Shown: positions 23,687 to 32,494 of the stretch, one piece after another
Layout: the number at the start of each line of letters is the position of its first letter
How positions within the stretch are numbered: position 1 is the stretch's first letter
Origin: Archangium sp.
GTDB lineage: Bacteria > Myxococcota > Myxococcia > Myxococcales > Myxococcaceae
Assembly (NCBI GenBank): GCA_030681645.1
Contig: JAUXRX010000055.1
Span: 62,001-126,000 of the forward strand
Direction: 5' to 3'
DNA: 64,000 bases
Notes under the pieces: generated by a model
Databases searched by the model: none
Seen by the model: the letters and a program-made list of their open reading frames with translations, nothing else
What the model was told of the DNA's origin: nothing
Translations under genes and position numbers: made by a program

Positions 23687-25579
23687 TCACGGTGCGCAGG
23701 TGGCGGAGTAGCTGAAGGTGACGCTCTGGCCGGGACCGGGCGCGTTCGGAGAAACGAAGGTGACCGAGTTGGTCGCCGCGTCATACGCCCAGGTCGAGGG
23801 AGGCATCGTCACCAGGCCCAGGCTCACGCTGAGCGCGGCCGCGCTGGTGGGCGTGTTGTTCAGGAACCAGCGGTTGCGCCGCCCGGCCGCGAGCTCGCCC
23901 AGCCGTGACCAGGGCGCCGCAGAGACGTGGTCGCAGATCTCCTCGCTGAAGCCGCCGAGCGCGGCGATGACGCCCGCGTAGCGGCCCGTGGGGGGCGTGT
24001 CGTACCCGCACGTGCCCGACCCGGTGGGAATGAAGCCCGCCACCGAGATCGCGTTGTGCGCGCGGCCCCCTCGCAACGACCTGAAGTGGGCGACCCAGTT
24101 GGCCACGGTGCCACTCGATTGATCCTCCGCGTCGGTGAGCAGCACCACGCTCAGCGTCGCGCCGGGCCGCAGGAAGCCCGCGTTGCCGGCGGTGACCAGC
24201 GGAGGCGTGAGCGCCTTCCATGCCGTGGTGAGGCCCACCTCGGTGGCCGAGCCGTTGGCCCCCAGCTGCACGCGGGTGGCGAGGGTCTGCGCGGGGCTGG
24301 GCGTGGTCAGGCTGATCACCTTCGGCGAGCCGATGAAGTTCCCGCCCTTGGTGAGCCCGAAGTCGTTGTCGTGGCTCACCACCGCCGCGTTCCACGACAC
24401 GTTGTTGGTGGTGGCGTACGAGAGGAAGGTGGCCATGTTCGCCGCGAACGAGCCCTGCTTGTCCGTCATCGAGCAGGAGTCGTCGACCACCAGCAGCAGG
24501 TCGGCGGTCGTCGGCACCGTGTACGACTCGGTGACCGCGGCGACGGTGCTCCCGCTGCCGAAGAGCCCGAGCGTCGACTGGTAGAGGTTGGCGCCCGAGG
24601 CCCAGGTCACCACCAGCGAAGCGACACGCGGCCCGGCTGACGTGGGCGCGAAGCGCAGCTCGACCAGCTGGCTCTGGTTGGTCACCAACGTCAGCGGCAG
24701 GCTGACGGGCGTGCGGAGGAAGAAGTCCGCCGGGGGCAGGGCGAGCGCGTTGAGGGAGAGCGGCGCGGTGCAGCGGTTGGTGAGCGTGACCACGCGGTAG
24801 GCGTTGCAGCCGGTCTGCGTGGGCCCGAAGTCCAGGTCAGCCGGAGAGATCTCGAGGCAGGTGTTGGCCTGGGCGACGCAACCGCCGTTGACGCACTCCT
24901 GGCCCACGCTGCACGCGGAGCAGGCGCTCGCGCCCAGCCCACAGGCCGCGCTCGACTGGTTGCCCACCGGCACGCACGCGCCGGACTCGACGCAGCCGAT
25001 GCAAGTCCCGCCGCCACCGCCGGTCGCTCCGCCGCCCGTGCCGCCACCGGTCGCTCCGCCGCCCGTGCCGCCACCGGTCACGCCACCACCGGTGCCGCCA
25101 CCCGTCACGCCACCACCCGTGCCGCCGCCCGTCACGCCACCACCCGTGCCGCCACCCGTCACGCCACCGCCCGTGCCGCCACCCGTCACGCCACCGCCCG
25201 TGCCTCCGCCCGTCACGCCACCGCCCGTCCCGCCACCTCCGCCCGTCGCGCCGCCGGTGCCGCCACCGGTCGTGCCACCACCGCCGCCACTCGAACCGCC
25301 GCCGCCACCCGTCGCGCCACCGCCCGAGCCACCGCCTGAGCCACCGCCCGTGACGGTGTTGAGGCAGACGCCGAGCTGGCACAACGAGCCGAACGCGCAC
25401 TGGATGCACTGGCCGCCCGAAGCGCCGCAGGCGAGGTTGCTGCTGCCGCCCTGGCACTCGCCGGAAGCATCGCAGCAGCCGAGGCAGCTGGCCGGGCTGC
25501 ACTGTTTTGCGACGGGTCCACAGCCGGACCCGAGGAGCCCGGCGACGGCGAGGAAGAGCGAGAGGCTGAGGGTGCGCAT
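23687..25579 (-). CDS. Lipoprotein with Gly-Thr linker, Ig-like and von Willebrand A domains
   Basis: A 630-residue lipoprotein from ATG 25579; the lipobox is LLGSGC. Domains in order are a Cys-rich N-terminus (~22-75), a long VTGGGTGGG linker (~80-190), a second Cys-rich patch, and an Ig-like ASPM/choice-of-anchor-D module (LEISPADLDFGPTQTGC, ~240-340). Last comes a von Willebrand A domain with a MIDAS motif DDSCS in LLLVVDDSCSM and a later TDAED. It is likely a surface metal-dependent adhesion protein. It is upstream of the peptide cassette on the same strand but separated by 81 bases containing a promoter. Confidence 0.8.
   Translation of the reverse strand: MRTLSLSLFLAVAGLLGSGCGPVAKQCSPASCLGCCDASGECQGGSSNLACGASGGQCIQCAFGSLCQLGVCLNTVTGGGSGGGSGGGATGGGGGSSGGGGGTTGGGTGGATGGGGGTGGGVTGGGTGGGVTGGGTGGGVTGGGTGGGVTGGGTGGGVTGGGTGGGVTGGGTGGGATGGGTGGGATGGGGGTCIGCVESGACVPVGNQSSAACGLGASACSACSVGQECVNGGCVAQANTCLEISPADLDFGPTQTGCNAYRVVTLTNRCTAPLSLNALALPPADFFLRTPVSLPLTLVTNQSQLVELRFAPTSAGPRVASLVVTWASGANLYQSTLGLFGSGSTVAAVTESYTVPTTADLLLVVDDSCSMTDKQGSFAANMATFLSYATTNNVSWNAAVVSHDNDFGLTKGGNFIGSPKVISLTTPSPAQTLATRVQLGANGSATEVGLTTAWKALTPPLVTAGNAGFLRPGATLSVVLLTDAEDQSSGTVANWVAHFRSLRGGRAHNAISVAGFIPTGSGTCGYDTPPTGRYAGVIAALGGFSEEICDHVSAAPWSRLGELAAGRRNRWFLNNTPTSAAALSVSLGLVTMPPSTWAYDAATNSVTFVSPNAPGPGQSVTFSYSATCAP
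25010..25347 (-). repeat. 27-bp minisatellite encoding VTGGGTGGG
   Basis: The linker of the von Willebrand lipoprotein is coded by about eight tandem 27-bp units plus degenerate Gly-rich flanks. It parallels the 21-bp array at 12497 but uses a different unit. Confidence 0.8.
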
Positions 25580-25615
25580 GCGGGGCTCACACCTCAACGG
25601 CGCCCCGAGTGCAAG

Positions 25616-26917
25616 TCAGACCCACTGATCAGCGTCGGCCTGCAGCGCCATCTTCGCGGTGCGCGTCATGCGTTCGCTGGCCAGCGCCTGCACCTTCTTG
25701 TTCACCTCCGGGTTCGCCAGCACCAGCGCGCGGAAGTCATCGGCGAGCACGCACAGCGCCAGCACCGCGTCGCGCGCCTTCACCGTGGCCGAGACGGGCA
25801 GCTTCGTCAGCACGGAGATCTCGCCGAAGGCGTCGCCTTCCACCAGGTCGGGGTACGCCGTCGTGCCCTGGGCCACCGAGCAGTGCCCGCGCAGCAGCAG
25901 GAACACCGCCGCGCCTGCGTCACCTTCCGCGAGCACCACCTCACCCGCGCTGAACGTGCACGGCTGAAAGGCCGCCGCGAGCGCCTGCCGCTGCGGCTCG
26001 GTGAGCAACCGGAGGATCTCGTTGGCGCGCATGAGGTTCGCCAGCATGCGCTGCCGGGAGAACTGCTCGAGCCGGGTGCGCACGCCGGGGTGCTTCGTGA
26101 TCACCGGGCCCATGCTCTCTCGGGGAAACTCGAGCACCACCACGTCGCCTTCGGCCTTCACGGTGGCGGTGCGGGGCGCGCCCGAGAGCAGGGCCATCTC
26201 TCCGAAGAAGTCGCCTTCCTGCATCACCGCCACGCGCTGGTTCTCGCGCCACACCGACACCGAGCCCTGCGCCAGGGCGAACATCGAGCCGCCGGGTTGG
26301 CCCTCGGTGACGATGGCCTGCCCCGAGCGGATGGTCTTCGCGTCCATCGCGCCGTTGAGCACGGCCATGAACTCCTCGGTGGTGAGCGACGAGAAGAGCG
26401 GAATGTGCGGCAGCGCGTCGCGGGGCGGCAGCGGCGGCTCGGCCTCGGGCAGCAGCTCTTCGAGCGCGATCTCCTCGGGCGGCTCCTGGCTGGGGTCCAG
26501 CGCGCGCTCGAAGGCGAGATCGATGGCCGAGGCGTCGAGCGCCGGGCCCGCGCCCAGCGCCCCTCGGCTCCGGTCGGGGTGACCGGGGGGCCCGCCCGAG
26601 CGCGAGGCGTAGAGGTCGGCGAGCAGCCTGGTGGCGAGCTGGTGCTTCGGGTCGAGCGTGAGAATGACCCGGCTCAGCGCGGTCGCCTTGAAGAACTGCC
26701 CCTGCTCGGCGTAGCGCTTCACCACCTCGCTGTATTCGGCCACCGCCGCGGGCACCTGCCCCTGGCGCGCGAGGATCTCGGCGATCTTCTGCCGGGCCGA
26801 GAGCTCCCCGGGCACCGCCTGCACGATGCGCCGGTATTCCTCGAGCGCGGCGGGCAGGCGTCCCTGGGCGAGCAGCTGTGCGGCGCGGTCGAGCTGACGG
26901 TTGACGGCCTCTGACAT
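25616..26917 (-). CDS. TPR protein with two cyclic-nucleotide-binding domains
   Basis: A 433-residue soluble protein. Residues 1-105 contain TPR-like helices (AAQLLAQGRLPAALEEYRRI). Two cAMP-receptor-like domains follow: ~175-290 with QEGDFFGEMALLSGAPRTAT, and ~305-420 with VEGDAFGEISVLTKLPVSAT. Both keep the phosphate-binding FGE...R/SAT pattern, though the second lacks the Arg. No DNA-binding domain is present, so it is likely a second-messenger-dependent adaptor. The TPR-to-CNB linker includes PGHPDRSRGALGAG, encoded by a family A repeat copy. A class III cyclase lies at 45835. Confidence 0.8.
   Translation of the reverse strand: MSEAVNRQLDRAAQLLAQGRLPAALEEYRRIVQAVPGELSARQKIAEILARQGQVPAAVAEYSEVVKRYAEQGQFFKATALSRVILTLDPKHQLATRLLADLYASRSGGPPGHPDRSRGALGAGPALDASAIDLAFERALDPSQEPPEEIALEELLPEAEPPLPPRDALPHIPLFSSLTTEEFMAVLNGAMDAKTIRSGQAIVTEGQPGGSMFALAQGSVSVWRENQRVAVMQEGDFFGEMALLSGAPRTATVKAEGDVVVLEFPRESMGPVITKHPGVRTRLEQFSRQRMLANLMRANEILRLLTEPQRQALAAAFQPCTFSAGEVVLAEGDAGAAVFLLLRGHCSVAQGTTAYPDLVEGDAFGEISVLTKLPVSATVKARDAVLALCVLADDFRALVLANPEVNKKVQALASERMTRTAKMALQADADQWV
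26561..26584 (-). repeat. Family A repeat arm in the TPR-CNB gene
   Basis: CCCTCGGCTCCGGTCGGGGT followed by GACC differs at only a few positions from the arm at 7837-7860. It is in frame within a flexible linker. Confidence 0.5.
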
Positions 26918-26965
26918 GCCCCGCGTCGTACCGCACTTCGACTGGACGCCGGAGCCCCAGCTCGC

Positions 26966-26990
26966 TAAACGTGTTCATTGAACGTGTTTA
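26966..26990. promoter_or_regulatory. Palindromic operator overlapping the TetR start codon
   Basis: A 25-bp dyad TAAAC..GTTCA-T-TGAAC..GTTTA, symmetric except for the GT dinucleotides and the centre. It also reads as a direct repeat of AACGTGTT. It covers the proposed TTG start at 26978 of the TetR gene, typical for autorepression. Confidence 0.5.
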
Positions 26991-27598
26991 ACCAAACCCG
27001 GAACGCCCAGAAGCAGGCCACCGGCATCGCCGTGCTCGACGCCGCGCGCGAAGAGTTCGAGCGGGCCGGCTTCGAGGGCGCCAACCTGAGGGCCATCGCC
27101 ACCCGGGCGGGCGTCTCGGCCGGCACGGTGCTCCACCACTTCGGGGACAAGCGCGAGCTGTTGCACGCGGCGCTGTTCCACGACCTCGACACCACCCTGG
27201 AGAAGCTGCTGGGCGAGCTGGGGCCGGGGCCGCTCGAGGCGCAGCTCAAGAAGCTCACCCGGGGCGTGTTCCGCTACTACCAGCGCCGCCCCGCCCTCTC
27301 GCGCGCGCTGCTCAAAGAATCGCTCTTCGCCGACGGCGTATGGGCGAAGCGCTTCTCGGCGCAGGTGGGCCGCAGCCACGCGGTGGTGGCCCGCCTGACC
27401 GCCGAGGCGATGGAGCGCGGCGAGCTGGGGGCGGGCATCAACGCGCCGCTCTTCGCGGCGGCGTACTTCTCGTTCTTCTACTTCGCGCTCATCTCGTGGG
27501 TGCAGGGCGCGTACGCCAACCCGGCCCCGCTGGTGGAGCGCCTGGTGACGCAACACCTCGAGGGGCTCCGCCCGGCCCAGGGAAGGAAGAACCGATGA
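26978..27598 (+). CDS. TetR/AcrR-family transcriptional regulator
   Basis: A 206-residue repressor-type protein. Residues ~17-62 form the helix-turn-helix: AVLDAAREEFERAGFEGANL, IATRAGVSAGTVLHHFGDK, a clear TetR signature. The C-terminal ligand domain is helical with aromatic residues (AYFSFFYFALISW). Start is TTG 26978 or GTG 26984; no Shine-Dalgarno is visible, so a leaderless message is possible. The gene overlaps the following hydrolase by ATGA. It probably represses itself and the hydrolase through the overlapping palindrome. Confidence 0.85.
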   Translation: MNVFNQTRNAQKQATGIAVLDAAREEFERAGFEGANLRAIATRAGVSAGTVLHHFGDKRELLHAALFHDLDTTLEKLLGELGPGPLEAQLKKLTRGVFRYYQRRPALSRALLKESLFADGVWAKRFSAQVGRSHAVVARLTAEAMERGELGAGINAPLFAAAYFSFFYFALISWVQGAYANPAPLVERLVTQHLEGLRPAQGRKNR

Positions 27599-28470
27599 AG
27601 ACGACCGTGTTCAAGAGCGAGCAGGCGAAGGTGGTGCTGACGCAGTGGTTCGATCGCTTCCGCGCGAAGCTCGAGGTGCCCACGGAGAGCCGGGTGGTGC
27701 AGACGCGCTTCGGCGCCACGCACGTGCTGGTGGGCGGCCCGGAGAACGGCGCGCCGCTGGTGCTGCTGCACGGGGCGATGGCCAGCTCGGCGCACGCGCT
27801 GGTGGAGCTGGCGCCCCTGCTGCGCGCCTTCCGCGTCTACGCCGTCGACGTGGTGGGCCAGTCGGTGAAGAGCGCCGACGCCCGGCCCTCGGTGTCGAAC
27901 GACGAGTACGGCCGCTGGCTGGCCGAGGTGATGGACGGGCTCTCGCTCCCCCGGGCGCAGGTGGTGGCGGTGAGCTGGGGCGGGTTCGTCGCCATCCGGC
28001 TCGCGGCGCTCGCGCCCCGGCGCATCACGAGGCTGGTGCTGCTGGTGCCCGCGGGCCTGGTGAGCGGCTCGGCGTGGGCGGGCTTCCTGAAGATGGGCCT
28101 GCCGATGGCGCTGTACCTGATGGCACCGAGCGAGGCGCGGCTGCAGAAGTTCGTCAAGCACCTGCTCACCACCACCAACGACGACTGGGCGCCGTACCTG
28201 GGCGACGCGTTCCGCTCGTTCAACATGAACATGACGGTGCCGATGCTGGCGAAGCCCGAAGAGCTCAAGGGCTTCACCGCGCCCACCCTGGTGCTGGCCG
28301 CGGACAACGACGTGAGCTTCCCCGGGCAGAAGGTGCTCGACCGCGCGGTGGAGCTCTTCCCCTCGCTCGCGGGCACGGAGCTGATCAAGGGCTCGCTGCA
28401 CTGCCCGCCCACGACGGACGAGTTCCGCGCCTGGCTGGGGGGACGCATCACGTCGTTCATGCAGGGTTGA
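27595..28470 (+). CDS. Alpha/beta-fold hydrolase under TetR control
   Basis: A 291-residue cytoplasmic hydrolase. The catalytic set is visible: oxyanion HGAMASS, nucleophile VSWGG, acid in LAADNDVSF and His in KGSLHCPP. Length and motif spacing fit the carboxylesterase / C-C hydrolase branch. Its ATG overlaps the TetR stop, so both are one unit. The likely biological role is breakdown of an ester or small-molecule ligand that also binds the regulator; the substrate is unknown. Confidence 0.85.
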   Translation: MKTTVFKSEQAKVVLTQWFDRFRAKLEVPTESRVVQTRFGATHVLVGGPENGAPLVLLHGAMASSAHALVELAPLLRAFRVYAVDVVGQSVKSADARPSVSNDEYGRWLAEVMDGLSLPRAQVVAVSWGGFVAIRLAALAPRRITRLVLLVPAGLVSGSAWAGFLKMGLPMALYLMAPSEARLQKFVKHLLTTTNDDWAPYLGDAFRSFNMNMTVPMLAKPEELKGFTAPTLVLAADNDVSFPGQKVLDRAVELFPSLAGTELIKGSLHCPPTTDEFRAWLGGRITSFMQG

Positions 28471-28557
28471 AGCGCGGGGGGTTCCAGACCCGGCCCGACC
28501 ACGCACCTCGAGGCTTCCTCGCAGACCCTCGGTGCGAACTCGGCAACCCGCCCCCGC

Positions 28558-30555
28558 CTACTTCTTCCCCGGCTCAGGCAGCGGCACCGACACGCTCACG
28601 CCGCCCTGCGCCGCGCCCGTCGACGGCGTGGCCTGGGCGTTCGCCGACACCGCCACCCCGCTCTTCTTCTCGGTGGCGGTGAGCGTCACGCCCACGGTGG
28701 GCGCGCTGGTGAGCTTCGTGCCCGCGGCGGTCAACGAGAGCGAGCCGGCGTCACCCTGGGTCGCCACCTGCGCGGCCAGCTCGTCGAGGCCGGCGGGCAC
28801 GAGCTTCGCCTTGAGCCCCACGCTGGTGCCCGGCGAAGGAGAGATCGACGCCCCCAGCGTCGCCTCGTCGAGCGCGAGGGGCGCGTCGGCGTTCGCCCGG
28901 GCGAAGTGCGCCTCGGTCGAGAGCGAGCCCTGCTTCACCTCGACGGCCGACTCGGCGGTGAGGCGCTGCACCACGCCGTCGCGCGCGGTCACCTGGCCAC
29001 CTGCGCTCACCGAGACAGGCGCGGTCACGAGCGCGACGTGCGCCCACGCGCGCAGGGGCCTGAGCCCGTGCTGCGGCACCACGCCCACCCGGCCCGAGAC
29101 GGCCGTGTCCCCCTGCTCGACCCGCGCCGATACGTCGGCCTGCCGCACGTCACCCGCGCGCGCGATGACCGCGTTGGCGCTGCCGTCGATGCGGGTGTCG
29201 CCGAAGTCGCGATGGACCGCCGCCCCCCACTCCACGCGGGGATCTCCGAGGCCCGGCGTCGCCACGGGCGCGTCCCATGCCGCCTTCGCCGAGACCTCCA
29301 CGCCGTCCACCTCGAGCGCCACGCCGCGGGGGATTCCGGCCTGGTCGAGGAGGGCGCTCCCGCCGCTGCTGGCCCCGCCGCTGCTCTGCTCACGCGCGAC
29401 CACCGACGCGGCCACCGCCGCCGTGACGCCTGCCACGCCCGCGGAGAAGAGCGCAGGGTCGTGCTTCACCAGCCCGTCGACGACCGCGGTGGTCGCCGCC
29501 CTGCCGATGCCGGCGACGAGCGCGTCTCCCTGCCGTCCGAGCCGTCCGGCGAGCCCGTCCTGCTGGAAGCCGCGGGTGACGCAGGCGCAGAGGATCCACT
29601 CCGGCTGACGCGCCACCGGCTGCGCCACGCCCGGGCCCATCGCGCGCATCTGGTCGACGTACTTCGTGAGCGCAGCGAGCACCGCCTCGACCGGCTGCGT
29701 GCCGCCGAAGAGCGTGAGGCTGGTGGCCTCGCCGCGTTGCTTCGCGCGCGTGGCGGCCACGAAGTCCTGCACCAGCATCGCGCGCTGTTCCTCGCCGTAG
29801 TCGAGGAAGTGCGGCTTGTCGGGCGCGTACAGGTAGGCGCCGCCGCGGGTACCGCCCTGCATCGCGGTGAGCTGATCGACCACCGAGTCGACGGCGTAGC
29901 GCGAGCCCTGGTGCTGGTAGCTCCAGACGTGCGCGGGCTCGTGCGCGAGGAGCACGCCGTTGAACGAGTCCCACGCCTCGTCGTGCGGATCTTCCGGCAG
30001 CGTGGTGCCCGCGCGAATCGCCCAGCGTGGGTCGGACGGGTCGACGTGAATGGTGTTGCCCAGCACCATCGCCCCCGCGCCCATCGTCTGCACGCCGGTG
30101 GTGAAGCAGAAGCGCACCGAGCCGGGCTCGAGCGTGTCGCCGAAGTTCTCCACGATGCGCCGCGCCTCGCTCGAGGTGAGCCCGCGCTCGGTCACGGTGT
30201 CCGTGGTGGCGAGCACGTCGTTCACCTTCACGCCGCGCGCCTTGCCCAGGGCGAGCAGCCAGTCGAGCCCCAGCGCCTCGACGAGGAAGCCGAGCGACTC
30301 GTGGCGCGCCGCGAGCTCGAGCGTCTGCTGCAGCGCGAGCGCGTTGGCCTCGCTGGCGACGCGGCGCAGGACGTCTCTCAGGGCTTCCTGGCCGGGCTCC
30401 TCGAGCGAGAGCGCGAGGCCGACCAGCAGCCTTTCCCGCTGCGTGGCGGAGGCCGAGCGGAGCAGGAGATCGTCAGGCACGTCGCCGGCGCGCAGGGCCC
30501 TGCCGTTCGGCCGCGGAGGTCTTCCGGTCACCAGGCGGAGAGAGGGCGTTCGCAT
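28558..30555 (-). CDS. HExxH-motif (DUF4157-like) protein with beta-rich C-terminus
   Basis: A 665-residue protein without a signal peptide. An N-terminal helical region (1-140) is followed by MVLGNTIHVD and HEPAH in LLAHEPAHVWSYQHQG (205-209). This is the layout of DUF4157-type putative metallopeptidases, often tied to contractile injection or toxin systems. A Gly/Ala linker near 380-400 leads to a long beta-strand-rich C-terminal half (VSAKAAWDAPVA, VSAGGQVTARDGVVQ), like a stack of outer-membrane-type strands. Pro inside the HExxH motif is common in this group. No injection-system genes are nearby. Confidence 0.6.
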   Translation of the reverse strand: MRTPSLRLVTGRPPRPNGRALRAGDVPDDLLLRSASATQRERLLVGLALSLEEPGQEALRDVLRRVASEANALALQQTLELAARHESLGFLVEALGLDWLLALGKARGVKVNDVLATTDTVTERGLTSSEARRIVENFGDTLEPGSVRFCFTTGVQTMGAGAMVLGNTIHVDPSDPRWAIRAGTTLPEDPHDEAWDSFNGVLLAHEPAHVWSYQHQGSRYAVDSVVDQLTAMQGGTRGGAYLYAPDKPHFLDYGEEQRAMLVQDFVAATRAKQRGEATSLTLFGGTQPVEAVLAALTKYVDQMRAMGPGVAQPVARQPEWILCACVTRGFQQDGLAGRLGRQGDALVAGIGRAATTAVVDGLVKHDPALFSAGVAGVTAAVAASVVAREQSSGGASSGGSALLDQAGIPRGVALEVDGVEVSAKAAWDAPVATPGLGDPRVEWGAAVHRDFGDTRIDGSANAVIARAGDVRQADVSARVEQGDTAVSGRVGVVPQHGLRPLRAWAHVALVTAPVSVSAGGQVTARDGVVQRLTAESAVEVKQGSLSTEAHFARANADAPLALDEATLGASISPSPGTSVGLKAKLVPAGLDELAAQVATQGDAGSLSLTAAGTKLTSAPTVGVTLTATEKKSGVAVSANAQATPSTGAAQGGVSVSVPLPEPGKK

Positions 30556-30603
30556 TTTCGAGCCGCAATGTAGTTCTTCGCCACGGGGAAGGTGATCGGT
30601 CAG

Positions 30604-31473
30604 TCAGGTCCGCAGGCCACCGGGGGGCACGCCCACCACGTTGACGAGCGTGTTGAGCGGCACGAGGCGCGCGAGCGTCTCTGGAGTCCCCTCGAGCGGC
30701 GCGCCGTCGAGCGATTGAAACGTGTAGCCGAGCCCCTGCAGCAGCACGATGCACTCGAGGAACGGCTCGTCGGGGTCGATGAAGTGATGCGGCGCCCATT
30801 CCATCACGATGAGCGGCTTGAAGCGGCGCAGCGTCTCGAGGGCCCCGCGCAGCACGCGGACCTCGAAGCCATCGACGTCGAGCTTCACCGCGTCGAGGCG
30901 GGTGACGCCGGTCTCGGTCACCCAGCCATCGAGCGAGGTGAAGCGAGCACCCCCGGTGCTGCTGCCGAAGCCCAGGTCGAGCGGGTGGATGTCGGCCATG
31001 GGGCGGGTGAGGCTCCAGCTCGACGACACCATCGCGGGCAGGGGCTTCCCCGCGAGGTCGGTGAGGCCCACCCGCAGCGGCTGGACACGCCTGGCCAGCG
31101 CCGGGTTGAGGTCCAGGTTTCGTAGCAGCTTCTCGTACGCGAAGACCGTGGGCTCGAAGGCGAAGACGCGGCCCTGCTCGCCGACGAGCTTCGCCATGCG
31201 CAGCGCGTGGGCTCCGACGTTCGCGCCCACGTCGATCACCACGTCGCCGGGCCGGAGCAGCCGGGCGAGCACGCGCGTGACGCCGGGCTCGAAGATGCCC
31301 AGCAGGTAGAGGCCGAGATCGATCGCTTCCTCGAGGTCGAGCGACCAGGTGACGCCGCCACGGGTGGCGACGACCGGCCCGCGCAGCAGCCCCAGCAGCC
31401 GGAAGAGCACGCGCACCGGCGCAAAGAGCGCTCGCCCCAGGCGCGTCGCGGCCGGCCCCGACAGGGTGAGCAT
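30604..31473 (-). CDS. FkbM-family SAM-dependent methyltransferase
   Basis: A 289-residue enzyme. SAM-binding motif I is VVIDVGANVGAHAL, followed by GRVFAFEPTVFAYEKLLRNL and the FkbM-typical VKLDVDGFEVRVLRGA. Family members O-methylate sugars or polyketide hydroxyls. Its ATG (31473) is 40 bases from the TTG start assigned to the divergent dioxygenase, with a hairpin between. No glycan or polyketide cluster is adjacent. Confidence 0.85.
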   Translation of the reverse strand: MLTLSGPAATRLGRALFAPVRVLFRLLGLLRGPVVATRGGVTWSLDLEEAIDLGLYLLGIFEPGVTRVLARLLRPGDVVIDVGANVGAHALRMAKLVGEQGRVFAFEPTVFAYEKLLRNLDLNPALARRVQPLRVGLTDLAGKPLPAMVSSSWSLTRPMADIHPLDLGFGSSTGGARFTSLDGWVTETGVTRLDAVKLDVDGFEVRVLRGALETLRRFKPLIVMEWAPHHFIDPDEPFLECIVLLQGLGYTFQSLDGAPLEGTPETLARLVPLNTLVNVVGVPPGGLRT

Positions 31474-31482
31474 GGTCGAATG

Positions 31483-31503
31483 CTTAGCCCCGAAAGGGCT
31501 AAG
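31483..31503. promoter_or_regulatory. Perfect hairpin between divergent FkbM and TauD genes
   Basis: CTTAGCCC (31483-31490) and GGGCTAAG (31496-31503) pair fully around CGAAA. It lies within the 40-bp divergent gap and may be an operator for both genes or a 5' leader structure. Confidence 0.45.
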
Positions 31504-31513
31504 ACGCGCGGGG

Positions 31514-32491
31514 TTGATACGCGAGATCCACTACGAGCCCGCGACCTTCGGGCGTGACTGGGAAGCCATCCTCGAGCGCGTGCGCGCGCAGCGGGAGACG
31601 TGGGCGGGCGCGTTCGAGGAGCACCCTGCGCTGCTCTTCAAGGGCTTCCCCATCGCCGATGCGAAGGCCTTCGCGGCGTTCGCGCAGGCGCTGACGGGAC
31701 AGGTGAGCCGGTACCTCGCGGGACAGACCGATCGCACCGAGGTGACTGCGCTCGTCTACGAGGCCACGAAGATCCCCTCGGTGTTCCCGATCGCCCTGCA
31801 CGCCGAGATGGCGTACTCGAAGATCTTCCCTTCGCACCTGCTGTTCTTCAGCGAGCAGCGGCGCTGCGTGGGCGGGGCGTCGTGGCTGGCCGACAACGCG
31901 GCGATCTGGGAGGGGTTACCGGCGCCGCTGCGGGAGAAGCTCGAGCACGAAGGCATCTTGTATCGGCGCCTCCTGCCTCCGCTCGGCGCGCCGGTGTTGA
32001 AGTGGTTCCGCGCGGTGCGCAGCGGCGCGCTCAAGAGCTGGCAGGAGAGCCTCGAGGTCGCGGGGCGGGAGCAGGCAGAGTCCGCGCTGGCGTCCCGGAC
32101 CATTCCGTTCACGTGGACCCGTGATGGCTGGCTCGATCTCTCTTCGCGGCTGCCTGCGTTCCGCGAAGTGGCCGGCCGCAAGGTCTGGTTCAACCAGTGC
32201 CACACCATGCAGGTGAACCAGTCGTTCCATGGCCGCTTCGTCACCACGCTGCACCGCCTCGCGCTGCGGCAACTGGGGCGCAACCCGTTCGGCGCGGCGT
32301 TCGGTGATGGCTCGCCGTTCAGCGACGACGACTTTCGGGCGATTCGCCGCGCGCATGACGGCGCCCGCCGCGAGCGCGCGCTGCAGCGCTCTGAGGTGCT
32401 CTTCTTCGACAACCTGCGCCTCTCGCACGGACGGGGCGCGTACCTGGGAACGCGGACGGTGCGGGTCGCGTTCTGCGGATTGCCGGGCTGA
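31514..32491 (+). CDS. TauD/TfdA-family 2-oxoglutarate dioxygenase
   Basis: A 325-residue enzyme. The iron site HxE in IALHAEMAYS, and the distal His and Arg in RLSHGRGAYLGTRTVRVAF, follow the TauD/CAS-like pattern, as does FKGFPIADAKAFAAFAQAL near the start. Start TTG 31514 is preferred. The alternative ATG 31472 would read through the hairpin and put the two divergent starts on top of each other. TauD-like enzymes hydroxylate small amino or sulfonate compounds; Asn/Arg side-chain hydroxylases in natural-product pathways are relatives. Substrate unknown. The following gene begins 4 bases after the stop. Confidence 0.78.
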   Translation: MIREIHYEPATFGRDWEAILERVRAQRETWAGAFEEHPALLFKGFPIADAKAFAAFAQALTGQVSRYLAGQTDRTEVTALVYEATKIPSVFPIALHAEMAYSKIFPSHLLFFSEQRRCVGGASWLADNAAIWEGLPAPLREKLEHEGILYRRLLPPLGAPVLKWFRAVRSGALKSWQESLEVAGREQAESALASRTIPFTWTRDGWLDLSSRLPAFREVAGRKVWFNQCHTMQVNQSFHGRFVTTLHRLALRQLGRNPFGAAFGDGSPFSDDDFRAIRRAHDGARRERALQRSEVLFFDNLRLSHGRGAYLGTRTVRVAFCGLPG

Positions 32492-32494
32492 ACC

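Noticed and set aside
24804-25628. Proline-rich plus-strand frame (PPPVTPPPVPP repeats)
   Set aside because: It is only the complement of the Gly-rich linker array of the von Willebrand lipoprotein.
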